The translations under genes and the position numbers were made by a program. The notes under the pieces were generated by a model, which saw only the letters and a list, made by a program, of their open reading frames with translations, had not been told where the DNA came from and did not search any database. From an uncultured Flavobacteriales bacterium (GTDB lineage: Bacteria; Bacteroidota; Bacteroidia; Flavobacteriales; BACL11): a stretch of DNA of 64,000 bases. Every line of letters begins with the position of its first letter. Position 1 is the first letter of the stretch. The stretch is taken from NCBI GenBank assembly GCA_905181635.1, contig CAJIYM010000003.1, forward strand, positions 124,001-188,000. The letters are read 5' to 3'. Of this stretch, positions 1 to 9,355 are shown one piece after another.

Positions 1-1890
1 ATCATAAGTATGATAACCATATGATTTGTTAAAGAATATTTTACCCTCTTTTGCTATAAGAACCTGACAACCAGGAATTGCTTTTTCAGAAATAGCATTT
101 TCAGCAATACTATCTATTTGATAAAGAAATTCAGTGTTTAAACCTATTTCTTCAGCACTCACATAATTCATCCTTACTGCTTTTGTATTTATTCCTAAAT
201 TTATTTCATAATGTTTAGTTGTTACTGGTATTTTACCACTTATTCCTATTCCTCCAAAAATTGCTTGTGCAACTTGTTCTTGTGCAATCTTAGAATTTTG
301 ATATCCTAACAAAATAGCATCAAAATTATTAGTAAACAAAAAGGAATTTATACTATAAGGATTGGCAAAAATTGGCACAATTACTTTAGATTGCAAAGCA
401 ATTGATTGCAAAAGAATATCAGCTTTTTTATTAATTTCGTAAGCTTTCCAAGCATTTGCATTAGACTTATGCACACTGGCTATCACTAAATTATATTTTG
501 ATAATTTACTCAATAGAACTGCTTGCTGACCTATAGATGCTTTTTCAGAAATTGTAAAATGAGTAATAGAAGAATAATTACTTAACATATTTTGAAAATC
601 AATGGATTCCCCTCCAATACCTACTGAAGCAATTCTTAAAGTATCTAAGCGTTTTAGTGGTACTATATTATCATAATTTTGCAATAATGTTATTGAAGAT
701 TTTACTAATTTTTTATCTAATAGCTTTGTTTCAACAGTAATAATCTCATCTTCTACTTTGCTTACATCAATAGCCTTATAATGATCCAATCCCATCCATT
801 TTTTTGCCATTAATATCTTATGGCACCTAGCATCAATTTCGGTTTGTGAGATTTTATTTTCTTTAATTGCTCTCTTTATTTCCTCAATTGCTTTAGGTAC
901 ATTTTCAGCAAAAAGTAACACATCATTTCCAGCTAATAATGCTTTTACATCAACCTCTCCTGGCTCATAAAACTGACTTACTCCCTGCATATTTAGTGCA
1001 TCAGTAATTGTAAGACCAGTAAATCCCATTTCATTTTTCAGCAATCCATTAACAACATTAGGCGATAAGGATACTGATAAATCTTTAGTGTCATCCAATA
1101 CTGGGATATTAATGTGAGCTACCATAATAGAACCCAAACCATTATTAATTAATTTTTTAAAGGGGACTAACTCAACTTTATCCAAACGATACCTCAAATG
1201 TTTAACAACAGGTAATGTTTTATGTGAATCAGCATCCGTATCTCCATGACCAGGGAAATGTTTAGCACAAGCTAACACATGATTATCTTGCATTCCGTTC
1301 ATGTAAGCCATTCCCATTTGAGCCACTTTATAAGGATTCTCACCAAAAGAACGATTATTAATAATTGGATTTTTAGGATTAGAATTTACATCCACAACAG
1401 GAGCAAAATTAATGTGAACACCTAAAAGTTTACATTGTCGAGCAACCTCTACTCCCATTTCATAAATCAAAGCAGTATCCTCAATTGCTCCAAGAGTCAT
1501 TTGCCAAGGAAAACGTAAAGCCGAATCTAGACGCATAGACACCCCCCACTCTGCATCAATTGCAATCATTAATGGAACTTTAGCATGCTGCTGCAAATAA
1601 TTTGTAAAATGAGCTTGCCTTGACGGACCCCCTTGTAAAAACATTACTCCACCAATTTTATAATTCTTAACTAAATCAGTAATTTTTTGCTTATGCAATT
1701 CATCTTTATTAGAATAAGCTGCAACCATGAAAAGCTGAGCAATACGCTCATCAATAGAAAGAGTAGCTATTAAACTATCAGCCCATTGAGTAGAATCACT
1801 TAAAAAAACAGCTTTATTTTGTGCCTGTAAAACATTAGAAAGGCTAATAAAAATACTAGTAAAAATAATTAGAAATAATATTTTTCTCAT
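1..1890 (-). CDS. Glycoside hydrolase family 3 (NagZ/BglX-like) protein with the start of a C-terminal serine-hydrolase (beta-lactamase family) region; truncated by window start
   Basis: Manual minus-strand translation from ATG at 1888-1890: signal peptide MRKILFLIIFTSIFISLSNVLQAQ, GH3 motifs ...IDAEWGVSMRLD..., KHFPGHGDTDADSHKTLPVV, ...GLTITDALNMQG; open to the window edge. Not in the ORF track. Confidence 0.85.
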   Translation of the reverse strand, partial: MRKILFLIIFTSIFISLSNVLQAQNKAVFLSDSTQWADSLIATLSIDERIAQLFMVAAYSNKDELHKQKITDLVKNYKIGGVMFLQGGPSRQAHFTNYLQQHAKVPLMIAIDAEWGVSMRLDSALRFPWQMTLGAIEDTALIYEMGVEVARQCKLLGVHINFAPVVDVNSNPKNPIINNRSFGENPYKVAQMGMAYMNGMQDNHVLACAKHFPGHGDTDADSHKTLPVVKHLRYRLDKVELVPFKKLINNGLGSIMVAHINIPVLDDTKDLSVSLSPNVVNGLLKNEMGFTGLTITDALNMQGVSQFYEPGEVDVKALLAGNDVLLFAENVPKAIEEIKRAIKENKISQTEIDARCHKILMAKKWMGLDHYKAIDVSKVEDEIITVETKLLDKKLVKSSITLLQNYDNIVPLKRLDTLRIASVGIGGESIDFQNMLSNYSSITHFTISEKASIGQQAVLLSKLSKYNLVIASVHKSNANAWKAYEINKKADILLQSIALQSKVIVPIFANPYSINSFLFTNNFDAILLGYQNSKIAQEQVAQAIFGGIGISGKIPVTTKHYEINLGINTKAVRMNYVSAEEIGLNTEFLYQIDSIAENAISEKAIPGCQVLIAKEGKIFFNKSYGYHTYD

Positions 1891-1996
1891 AGACGGTAAA
1901 GGTAAAAATTGTTTGTTAGTTTTAAAACAATTCTCAATTTGAAAATCATTACTTATTAACGAAAATTATTAAAACCATTTTCTTTATTTTCGCATT

Positions 1997-2236
1997 ATGC
2001 AAGCACCTAAACTACCTTCTTTCTTTAAAGCCCCTAACACAAAATACTTTTCTTTTAAACCAAGGTACTATAACGAAAGAAAAGAAAGAAGAGAGAAGCT
2101 TTTGAAAGAAGAAAAATCTACTTTAAAATTTAAAAGAAATAACATCAAATACACTTCACAAAAAGCGAGAAAATTTAGGATTATATTTCTGATTATTATT
2201 TTATCTTTGCTAGCTTACAAATTAATAATCACTTAA
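1997..2236 (+). CDS. Small conserved hypothetical protein with C-terminal TM helix
   Basis: 79 aa ORF; basic N-terminal part then IIFLIIILSLLAYKLII; directly upstream of mutL. Confidence 0.6.
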   Translation: MQAPKLPSFFKAPNTKYFSFKPRYYNERKERREKLLKEEKSTLKFKRNNIKYTSQKARKFRIIFLIIILSLLAYKLIIT

Positions 2237-2248
2237 GCCTAAATAGCA

Positions 2249-3988
2249 TTGGATATTATACAATTATTACCTGACCATGTGGCTAATCAAATTGCTGCAG
2301 GAGAAGTCATCCAAAGACCTGCTTCTGCTGTAAAAGAAATGCTGGAGAATGCATTAGATGCAGGAAGTAGTGAAATAAAGCTATATGTAAAAGATGCTGG
2401 CAAAACCTTACTTCAAGTAGTAGACAATGGCTGTGGCATGAGCGAAACAGATTTACGTATGTGTTTTGAACGACATGCTACTTCAAAAATAAAAAGTGCG
2501 GATGATTTGTTTATTATACAAACTATGGGATTTAGAGGTGAGGCAATGGCCTCAATTGCTGCAATAGCTCATGTAGAAGCAAATACAAAGTTAACCAAAA
2601 ATGAATTAGGTTCACATTTAGTAATTGAAGGAAGTGAAATTAGAGAACATACTGATTGCTCCACAGCAAACGGAACTTCAATAAAAGTTAAAAACCTATT
2701 TTACAATGTCCCAGCAAGACGTAATTTCTTAAAATCAGATACAGTTGAAATGCGTCATATTACTGAAGAATTTACAAGAATAGCCTTGGCAAATCCGGAG
2801 ATAAAAATGCAACTGTTTCATAATAACAATGAAATTTATCACCTTACAACAGGAAACTTTAGGCAAAGAATAGTAAATATTATTGGAGGAAAAAAAAATG
2901 AAACGTTAGTACCCATTGAAGAACAAACCTCACTGGTAAAATTGAACGGATTTATAGGAAAGCCAGAATCAGCTAAAAGAACTAGAGGTGAACAATACTT
3001 TTTTGTAAATGGTCGGTTTATTAAAAATCACTACTTACATAATGCTGTAAGCAAAGCTTTTGAGGATTTAATTCCAAGCAATTATTTCCCATCTTACTTT
3101 ATTAACCTTCAAATAGATCCTAAACTGATTGACATTAATATTCACCCTACAAAAACAGAAATAAAGTTTGAGGATGAACAAGCAATTTATGCTATTATTA
3201 GGGCTTGTGCAAAACGATCATTAGGACAATATAATATAGCACCTACTTTGGATTTTTCGCAGGAACTTTCCTTGGATATTAGCCAAAGCATGAGTAATGA
3301 AACAATAAAGGAACCACAGATAAAAGTAGATAATTCTTACAATCCTTTTGGAAAAGCTGATGATTTTAGACTGAATGATCATTCTATTTTACAAGAAATA
3401 CAAGTTAAAACTAAGTTTGAAGTAGAAAATATTACTAGTGATGTGATGCAAATTGGAAATAAATACATTGCTTTCACTAATGCGGAAGGCATGGTTTTGT
3501 TACACCAACGCAGAGCACATAAACGCATTTTATTTGAATATTTTAGTGGTGTGCTTTCCAAAAACAAGGGGCAATCTCAGCAGCTATTATTTCCAAAAGA
3601 AATACACCTTAACAAGAAAGATATAACAATTATCAAGCAATTGAAAGGAGATTTGTTAGCCGTAGGGTTTTCATTTAAAATTCGAAAGAATGACAGCATA
3701 GCTATACTTGGAATTCCTGCTGAATGCCAAGAAGAAAATTTACAGTTTGTAATAGAAAGTTTAATTGAACAACACAAGAATAATGAACAACTACAAACTG
3801 CCCAACATAATGGCCTAGCTAATAGCCTAGCTAATAGCCTAGCCATAAACAAACAGAAGAAACTCAGTACTCAAGAGATGCTTACTTTAAAAACTGAATT
3901 ATTAAAATGCATTACCCCAAGTGTATGCCCTTTAGGAAAAGCTACCTTAATTAATTTACAAACTGCCGACTTAGAAAAATATTTTTAA
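2249..3988 (+). CDS. mutL: DNA mismatch repair protein MutL
   Basis: IIQLLPDHVANQIAAGEVIQRPASAVKEMLENALDAG, GFRGEAMASIAAI; TTG start, with an in-frame TAA at 2240-2242 and no ATG between. Confidence 0.95.
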   Translation: MDIIQLLPDHVANQIAAGEVIQRPASAVKEMLENALDAGSSEIKLYVKDAGKTLLQVVDNGCGMSETDLRMCFERHATSKIKSADDLFIIQTMGFRGEAMASIAAIAHVEANTKLTKNELGSHLVIEGSEIREHTDCSTANGTSIKVKNLFYNVPARRNFLKSDTVEMRHITEEFTRIALANPEIKMQLFHNNNEIYHLTTGNFRQRIVNIIGGKKNETLVPIEEQTSLVKLNGFIGKPESAKRTRGEQYFFVNGRFIKNHYLHNAVSKAFEDLIPSNYFPSYFINLQIDPKLIDINIHPTKTEIKFEDEQAIYAIIRACAKRSLGQYNIAPTLDFSQELSLDISQSMSNETIKEPQIKVDNSYNPFGKADDFRLNDHSILQEIQVKTKFEVENITSDVMQIGNKYIAFTNAEGMVLLHQRRAHKRILFEYFSGVLSKNKGQSQQLLFPKEIHLNKKDITIIKQLKGDLLAVGFSFKIRKNDSIAILGIPAECQEENLQFVIESLIEQHKNNEQLQTAQHNGLANSLANSLAINKQKKLSTQEMLTLKTELLKCITPSVCPLGKATLINLQTADLEKYF

Positions 3989-3989
3989 C

Positions 3990-4727
3990 ATGTACAGACC
4001 ATCAAGCTTTAGCCAATTACCCGAAATAGTTAAAAATTTACTTATCATTAATGGTTTGTTTTTTTTAGCAACCATTTCCTTAGAAAGTTACGGAATAAAC
4101 TTTACAAAATGGTTTGCTCTTCATCAGTTTCAGTCTCAGGATTTTATGCCCCACCAGCTAATCACCCATTTGTTTATGCATGGAAATTTTACGCATTTAC
4201 TCTTTAACATGTTTGCTCTTTGGATGTTTGGCAAAACATTAGAAAATGTATGGGGAGGAAAACGATTCTTAACCTATTACATGATAACAGGAATTGGGGC
4301 AGCCTTTGTTCATTTGGCTGTTAGTCAATATGAGATATTAAGCTTACAATCTCAAATTAGCCCAAATGAATTAAGTAATTTACTAGAAAATGGCGGAGGA
4401 CTATTAGCGAACTTTCAGAACTATAGCTATCCATTAATGGGGAAACTAAACTTACTGATTAATGCTCCAACTGTAGGGGCTTCAGGAGCTGTATTTGGTA
4501 TCCTATTGGCTTTTGGAATGCTTTTTCCCAACACTCTGCTTTATATTTATTTTGCGATTCCAATAAAAGCAAAATACTTTGTTATCATTTATGGAATAAT
4601 GGAATTATACGCAGGAATAAGCAATAATCCTGCAGATAATGTTGCTCACTTTGCTCATTTGGGAGGAATGCTATTTGGCTTCATATTATTAAAATATTGG
4701 CAGAAAAATAATACTAAATTTTATTAA
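3990..4727 (+). CDS. Rhomboid family intramembrane serine protease
   Basis: HLLFNMFALWMFG, GASGAVFGILLAFG, VAHFAHLGGMLFG; multiple TM segments. Confidence 0.9.
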   Translation: MYRPSSFSQLPEIVKNLLIINGLFFLATISLESYGINFTKWFALHQFQSQDFMPHQLITHLFMHGNFTHLLFNMFALWMFGKTLENVWGGKRFLTYYMITGIGAAFVHLAVSQYEILSLQSQISPNELSNLLENGGGLLANFQNYSYPLMGKLNLLINAPTVGASGAVFGILLAFGMLFPNTLLYIYFAIPIKAKYFVIIYGIMELYAGISNNPADNVAHFAHLGGMLFGFILLKYWQKNNTKFY

Positions 4728-5605
4728 TGGATAGTATTCTAAATAACCTGAAACAGGAGTTTAAACAAGGAACGATCTTAAATAAACTCATCTATATAAA
4801 TGTTGGTGTATTTTTACTCTTCAGCATTTTAGGCGTATTCTCTTTTATGTTTCAGTTTAATTTATCGCCTATTTTAGACCAACTTTGTTTACCTGCTGAA
4901 AATAGCAAATTAATTAATCAACCCTGGTCACTCATTACTTATATGTTTCTACACAATGGCTTTTTGCATTTGTTATTTAATATGGTCTGGTTACATTTTG
5001 CAGGAAAGATATTTTTACAATACTTAAATCCTAAACAACTACTCAGTACCTATATACTTGGTGGTATTTCAGGAGGAATAATTTTTATTATTTCCTATAA
5101 TTATATTCCTGCTTTAGCTATTTACACAAAAGAAGCACAAGCTTTAGGAGCATCAGCCGCAGTACTTGCTATTATTGCAGCTATTGCAACCTACATACCT
5201 AATTACAGCGTTCGCTTACCATTTATAGGAATTGTCAAATTAAAACACATAGCTATTTTCAGTGTTATGTTAGATTTATTAAGTATTCCTAAAGGAAATG
5301 CAGGAGGACATATTGCACATTTAGGAGGAGCACTATTTGGACACCTTTATATCAAGCAATTACAAAAAGAAAATGGTTTTTCAATTGGATTTACAAAATG
5401 GATAAATAATATAGCTAATTGGTTTAAGCCTAAAAATAAACTTAAAACAGTACATAAAAGAAAAAAAACAGATTCACAATATAATACTGAAAAGTCAGCA
5501 CAACAAATAGCTGTAGATATAGTTTTAGAGAAAATATCAAAATCAGGATATGAAAGCTTAAGTAAAGTTGAAAAAGCAACTTTATTTAGTGCTAGTAAGA
5601 AATAA
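4727..5605 (+). CDS. Rhomboid family intramembrane serine protease (second, tandem)
   Basis: FLHLLFNMVWLHFAG, GASAAVLAIIAA, GGHIAHLGGALFGHL; start overlaps the upstream stop by 1 nt. Confidence 0.88.
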   Translation: MDSILNNLKQEFKQGTILNKLIYINVGVFLLFSILGVFSFMFQFNLSPILDQLCLPAENSKLINQPWSLITYMFLHNGFLHLLFNMVWLHFAGKIFLQYLNPKQLLSTYILGGISGGIIFIISYNYIPALAIYTKEAQALGASAAVLAIIAAIATYIPNYSVRLPFIGIVKLKHIAIFSVMLDLLSIPKGNAGGHIAHLGGALFGHLYIKQLQKENGFSIGFTKWINNIANWFKPKNKLKTVHKRKKTDSQYNTEKSAQQIAVDIVLEKISKSGYESLSKVEKATLFSASKK

Positions 5606-5606
5606 G

Positions 5607-6656
5607 ATGAAAGGACTTACACTAATTAATAAAATCCTTTATCTGACAAATTCTATTTGCTTACTATTTTTACTTTTATCCTACTTATCTCCTTATATAA
5701 GTCCCACATTTTTCTGGCCTATTTCTTTTTTTGGTTTGCTGTTTCCTATTTTTTATATTGTAAATTTTTTATTTCTTATTTATTGGTTTATTGGTTTAAA
5801 AAAACAAATTTGGGCAAATATTATAATATTGTTAGTTGGCATACAATACATAGGTTTATTTTTCGGCACTCAGCCTAAAAAAACTGAAAATACTGACAGC
5901 ATCAAAGTACTTACCTATAATGTTCGTCTTTTTAATCGCTATGGATGGATAGAAAAAGCTGATATTAAATCTGAAATAGTTTCTTTTTTTAAAACTGAAA
6001 ATGCAGACATACTTTGCATACAAGAATTTTATACCTCAGATGAAATTCCAACTTTAAATCACCCACATAAACACATAGGTTTACAAAGCAAAAAAAATCA
6101 ATGGCACATGGCTATTTACAGTAATTTCCCACAAATAAACAAATCGACTGTAAGCATAAAAGGGGAGCGCATGAACAATACTTGCATTTATTCCGACCTT
6201 ATTATAGGTATTGATACATTACGAGTTTACAATATTCATTTAGCTTCTAATTGGTTTAAGAATAGTGATTATTCATTTTTGCAAAATCCTAAAAAAGAAA
6301 CATTGAAAAAAGGTATACAAGGGATAGTTGAAAGGATGAAGAGTAGCTATAAAAAAAGAGCTGGAGAAGCCAAAGCAATTAAAGAACATATGAAAACTTC
6401 ACCCTATCCTATTATTGTGTGTGGAGATTTTAACGATACTCCACTTTCCTACGCTTACAACACTATTAGTAAAAACTTAAAAGATGCTTTTAAAGAGTCA
6501 GGAAAAGGAATTGGACAAAGTTTTGTAAAAATACCTACCTTACGAATCGATTATATTTTGCATAATGAAAAATTTAAAAGCTATAATTATTTAAGACACA
6601 AGCAAAAGCTTTCCGACCATTACGCTATAAGCTGTAAAATAGAGATAAATAATTAA
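5607..6656 (+). CDS. Endonuclease/exonuclease/phosphatase family protein, membrane-anchored
   Basis: N-terminal TM helices then LTYNVRLFNRYGW, ADILCIQEFY, VCGDFNDTPLSYAY, RIDYILHN, LSDHYAI. ATG at 5607 preferred over the track start at 5568. Confidence 0.85.
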   Translation: MKGLTLINKILYLTNSICLLFLLLSYLSPYISPTFFWPISFFGLLFPIFYIVNFLFLIYWFIGLKKQIWANIIILLVGIQYIGLFFGTQPKKTENTDSIKVLTYNVRLFNRYGWIEKADIKSEIVSFFKTENADILCIQEFYTSDEIPTLNHPHKHIGLQSKKNQWHMAIYSNFPQINKSTVSIKGERMNNTCIYSDLIIGIDTLRVYNIHLASNWFKNSDYSFLQNPKKETLKKGIQGIVERMKSSYKKRAGEAKAIKEHMKTSPYPIIVCGDFNDTPLSYAYNTISKNLKDAFKESGKGIGQSFVKIPTLRIDYILHNEKFKSYNYLRHKQKLSDHYAISCKIEINN

Positions 6657-7640
6657 TTACTTCTTAATCATTAAGAACTCAACCCTTGAAGGATACACTC
6701 TTTGCAACTGAATAAAGGAAGGTAAGTTCTCTATCTCAACATCTAATGATGAATTTTCGGCAGAAATAAGAGAAGCATCTACTTTTAATGTTAAAAAATC
6801 AGTTTGCAGCATACTATATTTATTTTTTGGAGCCCTAAGAGTTACTTGTACTTTCTGAGGAAATAACTTAATAGTATAACCCTTTTTAAGATTTACTACT
6901 TGGACATTGTATTCAATAAGCTGCTCCACAAAAGACTCTAACGTAATTATAACCTCAATATTTTTAATTTTACATTGCACCTCTTCAGGAATACTTAGTG
7001 ATAAATTACTGTTATTGCTTTCACTAAGGTCTGTCAATAAAAGTTCTTTTGTATCAATAAAATCTATAGTATCTAATTGTTTTTTTTCTCCATAAATAAT
7101 AACACTATCAGGAACTAAAATAATCGGATTTGCAAACCAAATATCAGACTGCAAACTAATAGTTTGATTAAGTTTAATAGCAACTTTCTTTCTGGCTTTA
7201 TTTCTAAAGGATATAACTAACCTTTCTGGGCTTATGTCAATTAATTCCATTGAACTAGAAATAATTTCAACGATAGGTTTTCGCTTAGAGTTCATTATCC
7301 AAAACACCTCACTACCTCCTTTATTAGGCTTGGTGTTTGCCTTATCAATATCCAAACTTAGTTTGGAAAAACTAAATAGATTATAAAATAAAATAGAAAA
7401 TCCAGGAGCTTTTACTCTAACCTCAACAAAATCAGCAGCTGGAATGGAAACTAATTTATCATCTGGAAAGTTACTATAAATAAGGGGTATTTTTAAGGTG
7501 GTTTCATGTTGCTTGGACAACATACTTAAAAACCAAAATGAGAAAGAAATAATGAGGAATAAAAAGTAAGTACTTAACTTTTTATTATTTGATGCTAACT
7601 TAAAAAAAATACTTATTCTGTTTTTTAAGCTCTCGATCAT
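6657..7640 (-). CDS. YbbR/CdaR-like domain-containing protein
   Basis: N-terminal TM, repeated beta-rich YbbR-like segments; located after yajC as is usual in Flavobacteriia. Confidence 0.65.
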   Translation of the reverse strand: MIESLKNRISIFFKLASNNKKLSTYFLFLIISFSFWFLSMLSKQHETTLKIPLIYSNFPDDKLVSIPAADFVEVRVKAPGFSILFYNLFSFSKLSLDIDKANTKPNKGGSEVFWIMNSKRKPIVEIISSSMELIDISPERLVISFRNKARKKVAIKLNQTISLQSDIWFANPIILVPDSVIIYGEKKQLDTIDFIDTKELLLTDLSESNNSNLSLSIPEEVQCKIKNIEVIITLESFVEQLIEYNVQVVNLKKGYTIKLFPQKVQVTLRAPKNKYSMLQTDFLTLKVDASLISAENSSLDVEIENLPSFIQLQRVYPSRVEFLMIKK

Positions 7641-7642
7641 TA

Positions 7643-7936
7643 TTATTTTTCTATACCTGACTCACCTGTCATTGAAACTGCAGTTTTAGCTACTTTTAAG
7701 TTAGTGCCCCCATGCACTTCGATAACAACAGCATCCTCCTTAACATCAGTAACTTTACCATAAATACCGCCTATGGTAACTACTGAATCTCCAGTTTTTA
7801 ATGCTGAACGGTACTCACGCTCTTGCTTTTGTTTTTTTATTTGTGGACGAATCATAAAAAAATACATTACGGCAAATATCAAACCAAACATAATTAATGA
7901 TGAAGTTCCCGTTCCTGCTGATTGTAATAATATCAT
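7643..7936 (-). CDS. yajC: Preprotein translocase subunit YajC
   Basis: FAVMYFFMIRPQIKKQKQEREYRSALKTGDSVVTIGGIYGKV. Confidence 0.95.
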   Translation of the reverse strand: MILLQSAGTGTSSLIMFGLIFAVMYFFMIRPQIKKQKQEREYRSALKTGDSVVTIGGIYGKVTDVKEDAVVIEVHGGTNLKVAKTAVSMTGESGIEK

Positions 7937-7938
7937 AC

Positions 7939-8394
7939 TTATTTTTTTTGAGGAATAATTACATTCCCATTTATAGTTATCACTTTAGTGTTTGGTATTG
8001 CATTACTCACAAAAGTAACGGTTTTATTTTGTTTTCCTGATTTTCCTGCGCTATTAAAAGTAACTTTAATCACAGCCTCTTCCCCATTTGCAATTGGATT
8101 TTTTGGCCACTCAGGAACTGTACAACCACAACTTCCTTTTGCAGCTGTAATGATTAGGTCTGCACCTCCAGTATTTTTTAAAATAAAGTCATGTGTAACT
8201 GATTCACCTTGTAGCATTTCACCAAAATCGTATCTAGTTTCTAGCATTTCAATATTAGGGGTTAATACTTTTTTAGCTATTCTATTTGCTGTAAGAGGAC
8301 TATTCACTAAGTCGGTAGTTATTGTTTTCTCATCTGATGAAGAAACACAAGAAATTAAAGTTAAGGATAATAATAATGAGATAAGTTGCTTCAT
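7939..8394 (-). CDS. DUF1573 domain-containing lipoprotein
   Basis: RYDFGEMLQGESVTHDFILKNTGGADLIITAAKGSCGCTVPEWPK; lipobox-like LISC. ATG at 8394 preferred over the TTG at 8412. Confidence 0.88.
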   Translation of the reverse strand: MKQLISLLLSLTLISCVSSSDEKTITTDLVNSPLTANRIAKKVLTPNIEMLETRYDFGEMLQGESVTHDFILKNTGGADLIITAAKGSCGCTVPEWPKNPIANGEEAVIKVTFNSAGKSGKQNKTVTFVSNAIPNTKVITINGNVIIPQKK

Positions 8395-8424
8395 TTTATT
8401 TATTTGATTCAAAAGTAAGGTTTT

Positions 8425-9354
8425 TTAAACTAAACCTCTACCAATTTTTTTAATTTTACCTTCTCTAGTATAGGTTTTTACAACATTATCTAGCAAGCCA
8501 TTCACAAATAGTTTGCTTTTTGCTGCACCATAATATTTTGAAATTTCAATATATTCATTCATAGAAACTTTTAGCGGTAAATCTTCCATTGAAAAAATTT
8601 CAGCAAAAGCCATTTTTAAGAATAATTGATCCATAATTGCGATACGATCTAATTCCCAATTTTTTGAAAATTTTACAATTATACTCTCATATTCTTTATT
8701 ATTATTTATTGTATTACGAAATAATTTTAATGCAAATTTTTCATCTGAATCATCTTTAAATACTGAAACAGGATTAACAATTTTATTTAACTTAATCTGT
8801 CCCATAACAATAGCGGCAACGAATGGTAGGTCATCAGTCCAGTAAATACTTCTTTCTTCTAAAATATGATGTACTAACTCATTGTTAAGTATAATTTCAT
8901 TTAAAGCATTGACAATAAATCTTTGATCAACATCAATTCCTTTTTCTTCAGAAGAAATATATTTAGTATATAAGTCAGACTTAAATAGTTCCGAGAATAA
9001 CTTTCTTACAACATCATGATCATTCTTCAACCAAATACCTGAAACCCTACTTACCTTATGCATCAAAGAATTATCCTCGCGGATTAGTGCAATAATATCA
9101 TTCTCAACAAATCTTCTATTAGGATTCAAATCGTTAGCAGATGGTAAGTGTTTTTTCTTACCTTCTTCATAAAAATTATCAGCATGCTTTACCAATTCAA
9201 TTAATAAAGAAATAATGACTAATTTAAGCTCTACAACTTCATCAATATGTTTAAGCATTGCACGCTCAGCAACTGGCATGTTATCTTCCTTTATTGTAAA
9301 ATAAGAATACAACGATTGCATAACTTTTAACCTGATATGTCTTCTACTTAGCAT
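8425..9354 (-). CDS. nusB: Transcription antitermination factor NusB (long Bacteroidota form)
   Basis: MLSRRHIRLKVMQSLYSY; C-terminal LKVSMNEYIEISKYYGAAKSKLFVNGLLDNV. Confidence 0.92.
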   Translation of the reverse strand: MLSRRHIRLKVMQSLYSYFTIKEDNMPVAERAMLKHIDEVVELKLVIISLLIELVKHADNFYEEGKKKHLPSANDLNPNRRFVENDIIALIREDNSLMHKVSRVSGIWLKNDHDVVRKLFSELFKSDLYTKYISSEEKGIDVDQRFIVNALNEIILNNELVHHILEERSIYWTDDLPFVAAIVMGQIKLNKIVNPVSVFKDDSDEKFALKLFRNTINNNKEYESIIVKFSKNWELDRIAIMDQLFLKMAFAEIFSMEDLPLKVSMNEYIEISKYYGAAKSKLFVNGLLDNVVKTYTREGKIKKIGRGLV

Positions 9355-9355
9355 C

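Noticed and set aside
7988-8407. 139-aa plus-strand ORF opposite DUF1573 gene
   Set aside because: Complement of a clear DUF1573 coding sequence; no recognisable domain.
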